Shown here: positions 31,904 to 41,322 of the stretch, in pieces
Layout of the letters: each line of letters opens with the position of its first letter
Numbering within the stretch: the stretch's first letter is position 1
Source: Thermovibrio sp.
GTDB lineage: Bacteria > Aquificota > Desulfurobacteriia > Desulfurobacteriales > Desulfurobacteriaceae
DNA length: 41,322 nt
NCBI GenBank assembly: GCA_003978105.1
Contig: QOAO01000004.1
Location: 1 to 41,322, forward strand
Reading direction: 5' to 3'
Notes under the pieces: generated by a model
The model's database searches: none
Told to the model about the DNA's origin: nothing
The model's input: the letters and a program-made list of their open reading frames with translations, nothing else
Made by a program: the position numbers and the translations under genes

Positions 31904-32911
31904 ATGGTTTCTTCAGTAATTCTCTTTAATGCAGGAATGGTTGTCTACTTCTTAGCATTCCTCTTCTACACAATTTACGTCTTCTCTAAGGCAAACTGGT
32001 CCTCAAGGTTAGCTACAGGGTTTGCCTGGTTGGGAGTTTTCATTCAGGGAGCAGGTTTTATCGTTAGGGGAATAGAGAAGGCGCACGTTAATATGGTTTC
32101 AGACTGGACGGCATTCTACAAGTACGCTCCCTTCACAAACATGTACGAGTCACTAATGCTCTTTGGATGGTCTGCAGTTCTACTCTACCTGATATTTGAG
32201 TGGAAGTATAAGAACAAGGCCTTTGGAATGTTCGTTGTTCCTTTGGCATTGATAGGGGAGCTCTCAACACAAATTTTGGGCTTCAGTCAGGAGGCTCAGC
32301 CTTTAGTTCCAGCCCTTCAGAGTAACTGGCTCCTCTTCCACGTTGTAACAACATTCATAGGCTACGCCGCTGCCGCTGTTAGTGCTGGAATTGCTTATGC
32401 ATACTTTTCTAAAAGGGACGATACAACAAAAGTTGATTGGGCCGTTATATTCCTAACGACGTGGTTCATCTTCTTCTTCATCATCTACTCGGCATTTAGG
32501 GAAAATTTCCTTCTCTACTTAGGAATTTCTGCAGTTGTAGCTCTGCTCTTCTGCGGTTTTCTCTACCTTATAAAGAAAACGGGTATAGTAAACATACTTC
32601 CCTCAATAGAAGCCTTAGAACAGATAATGTACCAATCTGTTGCTGTTGGTTTTGTTTTTCTAACAATCGGAATTATCCTCGGAGCAGTTTGGGCTAAGTA
32701 TGCATGGGGAGGTTACTGGTCCTGGGACCCAAAGGAAACTTGGTCTCTAATCACTTGGCTTGTATACGCTACCTACCTCCACGCCCGCTACATTAAGGGG
32801 TTAAGAGGTAAACCACTTGCATACTTTACAATTCTGGGATTTCTGAGTGTTATATTTACATACTATGGGGTAAACTTAATAATTCCTGGTCTTCACAGTT
32901 ATGCTCAGTAG
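31904..32911 (+). CDS. ccsA: Cytochrome c biogenesis protein CcsA/ResC (heme handling)
   Basis: The 335-residue protein has about eight membrane helices and the tryptophan-rich heme-binding WWD-type motif WGGYWSWDPKETWSLITWLVYA, plus HARYIKGLRG and external His residues typical of CcsA. It exports and presents heme for attachment by the ResB-CcsA synthetase. It follows resB by 12 bases with AAGGAGG before the ATG. The TAG is also the first base of the terminator stem shared with nfnB. Confidence 0.93.
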   Translation: MVSSVILFNAGMVVYFLAFLFYTIYVFSKANWSSRLATGFAWLGVFIQGAGFIVRGIEKAHVNMVSDWTAFYKYAPFTNMYESLMLFGWSAVLLYLIFEWKYKNKAFGMFVVPLALIGELSTQILGFSQEAQPLVPALQSNWLLFHVVTTFIGYAAAAVSAGIAYAYFSKRDDTTKVDWAVIFLTTWFIFFFIIYSAFRENFLLYLGISAVVALLFCGFLYLIKKTGIVNILPSIEALEQIMYQSVAVGFVFLTIGIILGAVWAKYAWGGYWSWDPKETWSLITWLVYATYLHARYIKGLRGKPLAYFTILGFLSVIFTYYGVNLIIPGLHSYAQ

Positions 32912-32931
32912 GGGGACTTTAAAAGTCCCCC
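32911..32931. terminator. Shared terminator between convergent ccsA and nfnB
   Basis: GGGGGACTT/AAGTCCCCC forms a hairpin that starts at the last base of the ccsA stop codon and ends at the base before the nfnB stop codon. The U-tract is poor on both sides, but the position between two convergent genes argues for a two-way terminator. Confidence 0.7.
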
Positions 32932-35177
<2,246 letters not shown>

Positions 35178-35227
35178 TTCTACCTCTAATTGTACTTTGT
35201 TAATTTTCTGTTAAAGTTTATTAAAAA

Positions 35228-36247
35228 TTACTTTAAAACTTCAAGGGGTTGAATGTGGTAAGTCCTATTTTTGTAGACCCTGTTTATATCAAAGTAAAGT
35301 CCACTTCTATGCCAAACCCCTGAAGTTCCTGCCGTTCCTATGATTTCTCCCCTTTTTACAATCTGATTGGGTTTAACAAAAATTTTATCAAGGTTTGCAT
35401 AAATACTTTGGTAGTTGTCGGGATGTTGAATTATTACAAGGTTTCCATAGGCCTTTAAGAGCTTACTGTCCTTTCCTGCAAACTTTACAATCCCTGTTTC
35501 AGCAGCTTTAACGGGAGCTCCCGGTCTACTCAGAATAAAAATTCCTGGGTAACCATCCTCTCTGACAGTTGTATCTACCTTTCCGTCTAATGGAAATCTA
35601 AACTGGATAGGTCTATTTAATTTAAGAACGTCCTTGTAACCTATTAGAATTTTAAGTCTCTGTCCAGGTCTTAAAATGTAGGGTTTCCTAAGCCTGTTTA
35701 CCCTTATGATTGTTCGTGGTGAAACGTGAAGTCTCTTTGCAATACGTAGGACAGAGTCCCCTTTTCTTACTCTGTAGTACTTATAGATTGGAACCTTCGT
35801 CAGCCCGTTAGGGACAAACTTTTTACTCTTTGTATTCCTACTGGGAATCTTCTTCAACGGACTGTTGTTGCTCTTTACTTTCACAGGAATTTTCAATTTT
35901 TGACCAACGTATATAGTACTTCTTCTTATCCTGTTAATCCTTTTTATTTTAGAAATTGGAACTCCGAATTTCTTAGATATCTTGAGGAGAGAGTCTCCCC
36001 TTTTCACTCTGTAAGTTATGTACTTGACCGTCTTCCTGAATCTTTTCTTTCTCGGTATCCTTAACTTCTGACCAACGTATATGGTATTTCCTCTAATGCC
36101 ATTTATTCTCTTAATTTCAGAGACTGAAACTCTGTACCTTTTGGCAATTTTCCCTAAGGTGTCACCTCTCTTTACCCTGTAAATTACATCAGCGTTGGAT
36201 TGAGAGGTAAGAAGTAGAAGGCTAATAAACAATAGAAAAATCCTCAT
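35228..36247 (-). CDS. LysM/degenerate M23 protein, NlpD/EnvC-like amidase activator
   Basis: The 339-residue exported protein has a signal peptide (about 1-19), three LysM repeats (about 21-65, 77-121 and 158-202, each opening with Y-R-V-x-x-G-D) and a C-terminal M23/LytM domain (about 215-335). The M23 zinc and catalytic positions are lost: the H-x-H region reads SIYANL and the HLHF segment reads LYFDIN. Proteins with this makeup (NlpD, EnvC) do not cut peptidoglycan themselves; they switch on cell-division amidases. LysM repeats bind glycan. It is the last gene of the minus-strand operon, overlapping the acylphosphatase gene by 26 bases, with GGGGAG before the ATG. Confidence 0.85.
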   Translation of the reverse strand: MRIFLLFISLLLLTSQSNADVIYRVKRGDTLGKIAKRYRVSVSEIKRINGIRGNTIYVGQKLRIPRKKRFRKTVKYITYRVKRGDSLLKISKKFGVPISKIKRINRIRRSTIYVGQKLKIPVKVKSNNSPLKKIPSRNTKSKKFVPNGLTKVPIYKYYRVRKGDSVLRIAKRLHVSPRTIIRVNRLRKPYILRPGQRLKILIGYKDVLKLNRPIQFRFPLDGKVDTTVREDGYPGIFILSRPGAPVKAAETGIVKFAGKDSKLLKAYGNLVIIQHPDNYQSIYANLDKIFVKPNQIVKRGEIIGTAGTSGVWHRSGLYFDINRVYKNRTYHIQPLEVLK

Positions 36248-36500
36248 ATTCTCCCCTTGGTTCTGTGAAGGAGTACTCTATACTCTCAACCTTTGCAAAA
36301 AATGGACCTTCCCAAAGGTAATTTAAAAGCTCCCCCAATCTATCCTCATCTCCCTCTACATAGACTTCAACCCTTCCATCTGGAAGGTTCTTGACAAATC
36401 CCGTTAATCCCAATTTTTTAGCAATTCTCTTTGTGAAAGCCCTATAACCAACTCCCTGAACTCTACCAGAAACGAATGCGTGAAGAGCCCTTACAGCCAA
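36222..36500 (-). CDS. acyP: Acylphosphatase
   Basis: The 92-residue protein has both catalytic motifs: SGRVQGVGYRAFTKRIA with the Arg, and GFVKNLPDGRVEVYVEG with the Asn. It hydrolyses acyl phosphates. The TTG start lies 10 bases inside the end of the patatin gene, and the 3' end lies inside the NlpD-like gene, so it is squeezed between two overlapping neighbours in one operon. The length is typical. Confidence 0.93.
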   Translation of the reverse strand: MAVRALHAFVSGRVQGVGYRAFTKRIAKKLGLTGFVKNLPDGRVEVYVEGDEDRLGELLNYLWEGPFFAKVESIEYSFTEPRGEYEDFSIVY

Positions 36501-37240
36501 TTTTCAATTTCCCCTATTTGACTTAGAGTACTCCTAAACCCTAAGTCTACTAATTTTTCTAACTCTGAGAAGTCAAAGGGACTTGAATCTATTTTGTGGT
36601 TAATGACGATGTCGCAGTACTTCAGTCTACTCTCTTGGTTTTCTATGATGCTGCTCAAGGAAGAACGGTAAGTAACCTCTAAAAGGGATTTGGGGTTAAA
36701 TTCCCGAGAGGGAAAGTTGACGTTTGAACAGATGTTAACCTCAGCTCCCATGGACCTTGTAACCTCTGCCGGCAAGCAGTTCCTTAGTCCTCCATCTACG
36801 TAGTAGTTATTTCCAATCCTCCAGGGAGAGAAAATCGGTGGCGCACTGCACGACGCTGTAACGAAATCTGCGGAGCTCCCCTCAGTCTTTACCTCAAGCT
36901 TCAACGTTTTGAGGTTTACAACTGTAACTGCAAAGGGAATCTTGAGCTCACTTATATCCGGATTTCCTGTTAAATCTGTTAGGAAATTGTACAAACCATC
37001 AAGGGAAAAGAAACCTCCCTTTAAATTCGGCCTTGCAAGTTTCCTCCAGGATATTTTCTTTCCCAACCTTTCCATTTCTTTTAAGGGCATTCCATAAGCA
37101 TAGAGGAAACCTACAAGAGCTCCAGCACTTGAACCTGATATGTAAGAAGGGGAAAGTCCCTTATACTCCAAGGCCTTTAGGAAACCTATATGGGCAGCTC
37201 CCTTAACGAAGCCGCCCGAAAGGGTTACACCTATTTTCAT
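36491..37240 (-). CDS. Patatin-like phospholipase (RssA/YchK type)
   Basis: The 249-residue protein has the serine hydrolase elbow GSSAG (preceded by SGGFVKGAAHIGFLKALE, the oxyanion loop) and the catalytic Asp in VDGGLRNCLP. These bacterial patatins are putative lipid esterases of unknown substrate; no signal peptide is present. The ATG overlaps the TAA of the UPF0173 gene by one base (TAATG), so translation is coupled. Confidence 0.88.
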   Translation of the reverse strand: MKIGVTLSGGFVKGAAHIGFLKALEYKGLSPSYISGSSAGALVGFLYAYGMPLKEMERLGKKISWRKLARPNLKGGFFSLDGLYNFLTDLTGNPDISELKIPFAVTVVNLKTLKLEVKTEGSSADFVTASCSAPPIFSPWRIGNNYYVDGGLRNCLPAEVTRSMGAEVNICSNVNFPSREFNPKSLLEVTYRSSLSSIIENQESRLKYCDIVINHKIDSSPFDFSELEKLVDLGFRSTLSQIGEIENWL

Positions 37241-37932
37241 TAAAACTCTAACTCGTCACCTGGATTCAGAATTTGAACGTTTACTCCACGGGCTTCGGCC
37301 AACTTTTTAAAGTCATCAGGTTCAGCATCTATTATTGGCCATGTTTTAAAGTGCATTGGAATAGCAATCTGCGGTCTAACCATCTCTGCGGCAATTGCAG
37401 CGTCCCTAACATCCATTGTAAAGTTTCCACCGATTGGGAGGAGAGCTGCAAATATTTTCTCGTACCTTCCAAGGAGCTCCATATCCGAAATCAGACCGGT
37501 GTCACCTGCGTGGTATATGTTCCTTCCCTCAACTTCAATGACCATTCCACAGGGAGTTCCAAGGGTAACTACACTGTTATCCTCAATTACGGAACTACCG
37601 TGAGCTGCTGGCACTAACTTAACTCTACCAAATGGAAACTTAAAACTTCCGCCTATGTGCATTGCATGTACGTTCTCAGCTCCCTTCAAGCTGCAGTACT
37701 GGCAGACTTCAAAAATACTTACAATAGTAGCACCTGTTCTCTTCGATAGCTCAACAGCATCGCCTAAGTGGTCACCGTGCCCGTGGGTTACAAAGATGTA
37801 GTTAAGTTCATTAAAATCCTCTAGCTTTGCAACGTTCCACGGATTCCCGGTTAAAAACGGGTCAATCAAAGCCTTCAATCCGTTCCCTTCTATGTAAAAT
37901 GCTGAATGTCCCAAGTACCAGAGCTTCGCCAC
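37240..37932 (-). CDS. UPF0173 metal-dependent hydrolase (metallo-beta-lactamase fold)
   Basis: The 230-residue protein has the metal motif VTHGHGDHLGDA, an early WYLGHSAF, PAAHGSS, IYHAGDTGLISDM and the late PMHFKTWP of the UPF0173 group. The fold binds two metal ions; the substrate is not known. It sits between the roadblock protein and the patatin in the operon, each separated by fewer than 12 bases or overlapping. Confidence 0.9.
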   Translation of the reverse strand: MAKLWYLGHSAFYIEGNGLKALIDPFLTGNPWNVAKLEDFNELNYIFVTHGHGDHLGDAVELSKRTGATIVSIFEVCQYCSLKGAENVHAMHIGGSFKFPFGRVKLVPAAHGSSVIEDNSVVTLGTPCGMVIEVEGRNIYHAGDTGLISDMELLGRYEKIFAALLPIGGNFTMDVRDAAIAAEMVRPQIAIPMHFKTWPIIDAEPDDFKKLAEARGVNVQILNPGDELEF

Positions 37933-37943
37933 CTCTCCCCTCC

Positions 37944-38306
37944 TTAAAGAGACTTTATTATCTGTGGAATTTTTGTCCTGAGTCTAAACCTTGTTCTACC
38001 GTAAAGAGGATTGTTCTTCGCAATTACAACGAGGTACGTATCGTTTACAAGCCTATAGACAAAGATAACAAGGTCTTTAGAGAAAATTATGAGTTCCTCA
38101 CTGATGTCCCTTTCTCCAGTCGCATCGTGAATAGAAGTTTCTATGGACTTAACAGGGTTAACAAGCTGAGTGGCAATATCCTCCGGGTCAACGGTGATTT
38201 CATCCTTGGAGTATTTGTGAACAATTATTCCATCCTCATCTATAACGACTGCCGATTCAACTTCCGGAACTTCATCCACAAGTTTTTTAACAATTTCCTC
38301 GCTCAC
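37944..38306 (-). CDS. Roadblock/LC7-domain protein
   Basis: The 120-residue protein has the alternating strand/helix pattern of roadblock/LC7: VPEVESAVVIDEDGIIVHKYSKDE, then SELIIFSKDLVIFVYRLVNDTYLVVIAKNNPLYGRTRFRLR. Such proteins often work with small GTPases of the MglA type, but none lies in the window. AGGTGAGC-like spacing to the ATG suggests a weak ribosome site after asd (10 bases). Partner unknown. Confidence 0.75.
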   Translation of the reverse strand: MSEEIVKKLVDEVPEVESAVVIDEDGIIVHKYSKDEITVDPEDIATQLVNPVKSIETSIHDATGERDISEELIIFSKDLVIFVYRLVNDTYLVVIAKNNPLYGRTRFRLRTKIPQIIKSL

Positions 38307-38316
38307 CTGCTCCCCC

Positions 38317-39333
38317 TTAAATCAATCCCCTCTCTATTAAAAGCTCTGCAATCTGTACAGCGTTAAGGGCTGCTCCCTTTCTCAAGTTATCACCTACAAT
38401 CCAGAGATTCAATCCATTCTCTATTGTATCATCTTTTCTTATTCTTCCGACCAAAACGTCATCCTTGCCTGCAACATCTACTGGAGTGGGATAGACAGAG
38501 TTTTCAAAGTCGTCCATTAGCTTTACACCGGGAGCTTCCTCCAGAGCCCTTTTTGCCTCTTCAATACTTATAGGTTTTTCGAATTCAATATTTACAGACT
38601 CAGAGTGCCCTATAAAAACAGGAACCCTAACACAGGTAGGTGAAACTCTTATTGAATCGTCGTGCATTATCTTTCTTGTCTCGTTGACCATCTTAAGTTC
38701 TTCCCTCGTATATCCGTCGGGGAAGAATTTATCTATGTGAGGAACACAGTTAAAGGCAATCTGCTTAGGAATTTTTTTTGGAGGGGGAACAGGTTTTCCC
38801 TCGAGAACCGCCCTTGTCTGTTCCTTTAACTCCTCTATGGCTTGAGCTCCAGCTCCAGAAACTGCCTGGTACGTTGAAACTACAACTCTTTTGATTTTTG
38901 AAATATCGTGGAGGGGTTTAAGTACAACTACCATCTGAATGGTTGAGCAGTTAGGATTTGCAATTATTCCCTTGTGCCAGTCAACGTCCTCAGGGTTTAC
39001 TTCAGGAACCACTAATGGAACGTCCGGTTCCATCCTAAATGCAGAGCTGTTATCAATAACAACAGCACCCCTCTTAACAGCTTCAGGTGCAAACTCCTTA
39101 CTCCTATCGCCTCCGGCTGAAAAGAGGGCTATATCAACCCCTTCAAAGCTCTCCGATTTAAGCTCCTCTACAGTCCATTCCTTTCCCTTAAATCTCACCT
39201 TTTTCCCAGCTGAACGAGCTGAAGCTAACGGAACCAATCTCTTAACGGGAAAATCCCTTTGTTCTAAAACCTTTATCATTTCCTGACCAACAGCTCCTGT
39301 TGCACCTACAACTGCAACTACGTACTTCTTCAT
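38317..39333 (-). CDS. asd: Aspartate-semialdehyde dehydrogenase
   Basis: The protein of about 338 residues has the NADP loop VVGATGAVGQEMIKVLEQR, the catalytic Cys in IIANPNCSTIQMVVVLKPL, the QAVSGAGAQAIEEL helix and the His/Arg-containing CVRVPVFIGHSESVNIEF. It makes aspartate semialdehyde for lysine, threonine, methionine and cell-wall diaminopimelate. Two adjacent ATG codons follow GGGGAG; the second (39333) has the better spacing. It lies ten bases after leuB. Confidence 0.93.
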   Translation of the reverse strand: MKKYVVAVVGATGAVGQEMIKVLEQRDFPVKRLVPLASARSAGKKVRFKGKEWTVEELKSESFEGVDIALFSAGGDRSKEFAPEAVKRGAVVIDNSSAFRMEPDVPLVVPEVNPEDVDWHKGIIANPNCSTIQMVVVLKPLHDISKIKRVVVSTYQAVSGAGAQAIEELKEQTRAVLEGKPVPPPKKIPKQIAFNCVPHIDKFFPDGYTREELKMVNETRKIMHDDSIRVSPTCVRVPVFIGHSESVNIEFEKPISIEEAKRALEEAPGVKLMDDFENSVYPTPVDVAGKDDVLVGRIRKDDTIENGLNLWIVGDNLRKGAALNAVQIAELLIERGLI

Positions 39334-39342
39334 CATTCTCCC

Positions 39343-40428
39343 CTATCCATTTCTGATTTCCTCGGCGATTAAATCACCCATTTCCTCTGTTGAAACCAAC
39401 TTGCACCCTTCAGAGTGAATATCCTTAGTTCTGTATCCCTTTGCCAATACACTCCTAACAGCCCTGTCTATAGCTTCTTCAACCTCTGGCATGTTAAAGG
39501 AGTATGTAAACATCATTCCTGCAGAGTTAATAGTGGCTATTGGATTTGCAACGTTCTGTCCTGCAATGTCTGGAGCTGAACCGTGGATTGGCTCATAGAG
39601 ACCTATCTTTCCGCCTATTGAAGCAGAAGGAAGCATTCCAAGAGAACCGGTAAGCATAGCACAGGCATCAGAGAGGATATCACCAAAAATGTTTGTAGTT
39701 ACAATAACGTCAAACTGTTTAGGCCATCTGATTATCTGCATAGCTGCATTATCAACGTACATGTGGTTGAGTTCAACATCCTGGTATTCCTCATGGACTT
39801 TTTCAATAACCTCTCTCCAGAGAACGGTTGCCTCAAGTACGTTTGCCTTATCCACACTTGTAACCTTCTTATTCCTCTTTCGAGCTACCTCAAAGGCGAC
39901 CCTTGCAATTCTCTCTATTTCATGCTCATAGTACCTTAGTGTATTTATTCCTACCCTCTCATCACCATCGACAAAAATTCCCCTTGGAATTCCGAAGTAA
40001 ATTCCACTTGTAAGCTCCCTGACAACCATAATGTCAACGCCCTTTACCACTTCGGGCTTTAACGTTGAAGAGTCCAAAAGTTCATCGTAGAGTTTTGCCG
40101 GCCTTAGATTTGCAAAGGCGTTCAAGAGTTTTCTCATTCCAAGGAGAGCCCTCTCGGGCCTTATTTCAAATGGAAGGTTGTCCCACTTTGGCCCTCCAAC
40201 TGCTCCAAGGAGAACAGCATCTGAGGAAAGTATTACCTCCTTAGTTTCATCTGGAAAAGGAGCTCCAAACTCGTCTATAGCTGCTCCACCAATTAGTGCG
40301 TATCTATAGTTAAGCTTTATTCCAAACTTTTCTGAAACGGCATCCATAACCTTTACGGCCTGTTCAACTATCTCCGGACCAATTCCATCTCCGGGAAGTA
40401 CTGCTACTGTAAACTCCTTCTTTTCCAA
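39343..40428 (-). CDS. leuB: 3-isopropylmalate dehydrogenase
   Basis: The 361-residue protein has the family signatures [36 protein letters not shown], the catalytic [15 protein letters not shown] and [27 protein letters not shown], followed by [18 protein letters not shown]. It catalyses the NAD-dependent oxidation and decarboxylation step of leucine synthesis. GGAGGGTGAA lies just before the ATG, nine bases after leuD. Confidence 0.94.
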   Translation of the reverse strand: MEKKEFTVAVLPGDGIGPEIVEQAVKVMDAVSEKFGIKLNYRYALIGGAAIDEFGAPFPDETKEVILSSDAVLLGAVGGPKWDNLPFEIRPERALLGMRKLLNAFANLRPAKLYDELLDSSTLKPEVVKGVDIMVVRELTSGIYFGIPRGIFVDGDERVGINTLRYYEHEIERIARVAFEVARKRNKKVTSVDKANVLEATVLWREVIEKVHEEYQDVELNHMYVDNAAMQIIRWPKQFDVIVTTNIFGDILSDACAMLTGSLGMLPSASIGGKIGLYEPIHGSAPDIAGQNVANPIATINSAGMMFTYSFNMPEVEEAIDRAVRSVLAKGYRTKDIHSEGCKLVSTEEMGDLIAEEIRNG

Positions 40429-40437
40429 TTCACCCTC

Positions 40438-40938
40438 CTAAAGACCCAATTTCTTCTTAGCATATTCCATTAATCCACCAGCTTCCATTATCTGTCTTAT
40501 GTCCTCTGGAATAGGATTGGCCTTGAACTCTGTTCCCTTTGTTACATTTTTGATAACTCCAGTTGTTGGGTCTATTTCAACAATGTCTCCCTCCTCTATT
40601 CCCTCAACGGCTTCTGGTGATTCAAAGATGGGAAGCCCAATATTAATGGCATTTCTGTAAAAAATTCTCGCAAACGACTTTGCAATTACCGCAGAAACTC
40701 CAGCAGCCTTAATTGCAATGGGAGCGTGTTCCCTTGAGGAACCACATCCAAAGTTCTTCCCGGCAACTATTATGTCTCCCTCCCTTACCTTCTGGGGAAA
40801 CTCAGGGTCTGCATCCTCCATTACGTGCTTTGCCAATTCTTTTGGATCGGATGTATTGAGATATCTTGCTGGAATAATTTCATCAGTATTGATATCATCT
40901 CCAAATTTAAAGACTCTTCCTTTAAATACTTTTTCCAT
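40438..40938 (-). CDS. leuD: 3-isopropylmalate dehydratase, small subunit
   Basis: The 166-residue protein matches the swivel subunit of isopropylmalate isomerase: [58 protein letters not shown]. It works with LeuC, which is not in the window. I start at the ATG at 40938 because GGAGGTAGA precedes it; the open frame back to 40998 runs through the promoter. First gene of an eight-gene operon. Confidence 0.93.
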   Translation of the reverse strand: MEKVFKGRVFKFGDDINTDEIIPARYLNTSDPKELAKHVMEDADPEFPQKVREGDIIVAGKNFGCGSSREHAPIAIKAAGVSAVIAKSFARIFYRNAINIGLPIFESPEAVEGIEEGDIVEIDPTTGVIKNVTKGTEFKANPIPEDIRQIMEAGGLMEYAKKKLGL

Positions 40939-40969
40939 TCTACCTCCTACGGAAAACTTTGTTTCTGGA

Positions 40970-40998
40970 ATTGTAAAATCCTTTGTTATTTTTATCAA
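40970..40998 (-). promoter_or_regulatory. Sigma-70-type promoter of the leuD operon
   Basis: On the minus strand TTGATA (40993-40998), a 17-base spacer and TACAAT (40970-40975). Transcription would start about 25 bases before the leuD ATG. No leader peptide or T-box is visible. Confidence 0.7.
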
Positions 40999-41051
40999 CT
41001 TTGTTATGAAATATTAGAGCTGGAGGGAAATTTTTGGCGGGAAAAATAAAA

Positions 41052-41128
41052 TGGAGCGGGCGACGGGATTCGAACCCGCGACCCTCAGCTTGGAAGGCTG
41101 ATGCTCTAGCCAGCTGAGCTACGCCCGC
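41052..41128 (-). tRNA. tRNA-Gly(UCC)
   Basis: Acceptor GCGGGCG/CGCCCGC, anticodon loop CTTCCAA (TCC), U73, encoded CCA. Confidence 0.95.
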
Positions 41129-41143
41129 TCTTTGTGTCTAAGA

Positions 41144-41171
41144 AATATAGGTTTTAATCCCTCAATGTCAA
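41144..41171 (-). promoter_or_regulatory. Promoter for tRNA-Gly(UCC)
   Basis: On the minus strand TTGACA (41166-41171), a 16-base spacer and TATATT (41144-41149), ending 15 bases before the tRNA. The same TTGACA/TATATT pair occurs before tRNA-Leu at 14039-14067. Confidence 0.7.
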
Positions 41172-41173
41172 GT

Positions 41174-41250
41174 TGGTTGCGGGGGCGGGATTTGAACCCG
41201 CGACCTCCGGGTTATGAGCCCGGCGAGCTACCGAACTGCTCTACCCCGCG
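41174..41250 (-). tRNA. Initiator tRNA-Met (CAU)
   Basis: Anticodon loop CTCATAA (CAT) with three G-C pairs in the adjoining stem (GGG/CCC), and a C1-A72 mismatch at the end of the acceptor (CGCGGGG/CCCCGCA). Both are marks of the formyl-methionine initiator. CCA is encoded. Confidence 0.93.
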
Positions 41251-41254
41251 TCAG

Positions 41255-41322
41255 TGGTGGAGGGGGCAGGATTCGAACCTGCGTAGGCGTAAGCCGGCGG
41301 ATTTACAGTCCGCTGCCTTTGA
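41255..41322 (-). tRNA. tRNA-Tyr(GUA), cut by the window end
   Basis: The 3' two-thirds of a class II tRNA: anticodon loop CTGTAAA (GTA), long variable arm (CCGGCTTACGCC), T-arm with TTCGAAT, A73, encoded CCA. The acceptor 5' strand and D-arm lie beyond 41322. Confidence 0.9.

Overview
The window looks like chromosomal DNA of a thermophilic, anaerobic, Gram-negative (diderm) bacterium, most likely of the Aquificota (Desulfurobacteriaceae-like). This is inference, not a database result. The grounds are Lys/Glu/Arg-rich proteins, many TTG and GTG starts behind strong GGAGG sites, an oxygen-sensitive class III ribonucleotide reductase, a pterin/ferredoxin-type anaerobic metabolism (NfnAB, rubredoxin), an eight-heme cytochrome c with system II (ResB/CcsA) maturation, LPS-type glycosyltransferases, and a RusA resolvase of the kind also known from Aquifex.

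Layout. 1-176: the right end of an IS200/IS605-type element, with the last 39 codons of tnpB and its hairpin end (probable omega RNA). 181-2917 (minus): nrdG followed by a class III reductase encoded as two overlapping genes, the glycyl-radical domain being separate. 3010-5458 (minus): B12-independent methionine synthase metE under a cobalamin riboswitch whose last hairpin hides the metE Shine-Dalgarno. 5540-6597 (plus): a small GNAT protein and an RsmJ-like methyltransferase. 6599-7852 (minus): ispE followed by five tRNAs (Gln, His, Leu, Gly, Cys). 7896-14170 (plus): an envelope operon (deacetylase, GT2, GT4, lipoprotein, a 29-residue membrane peptide), priA, a second lipoprotein and two tRNAs. 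14172-20235: K+ channel, RusA, a COG2509-type flavoprotein, then a rubredoxin/heptosyltransferase/TerC-like operon on the minus strand and two small conserved genes on the plus strand. 20306-22573: mutS2.

The most unusual region is 22487-26450 (minus). An intact octaheme cytochrome with a signal peptide and a Gly-Gly-Cys / membrane helix / Arg-rich C-terminal sorting tail is followed by two visibly decayed genes. One is a Tat-type lipoprotein of the C_GCAxxG_C_C redox family with two homopolymer frameshifts and a lost C-terminus. The other is a 4Fe-4S ferredoxin whose natural start and cluster region are now in different frames. A 207-base AT-rich divergent region with a perfect 12-bp dyad separates the cytochrome from argD.

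26658-32911 (plus): argD, a large protein I do not recognise, an orphan DppD-type ATPase, then resB-ccsA from their own promoter. 32932-35177 (minus): nfnA-nfnB, bifurcating transhydrogenase. 35228-40938 (minus): a long operon from one good promoter at 40970-40998: leuD, leuB, asd, roadblock protein, UPF0173 hydrolase, patatin, acylphosphatase, NlpD/EnvC-like protein. 41052-41322 (minus): tRNA-Gly(UCC), initiator tRNA-Met and a cut tRNA-Tyr.

Most of the window is ordinary core metabolism. The parts worth following up are the split reductase, the TnpB remnant, the metE switch and the half-decayed cytochrome module.
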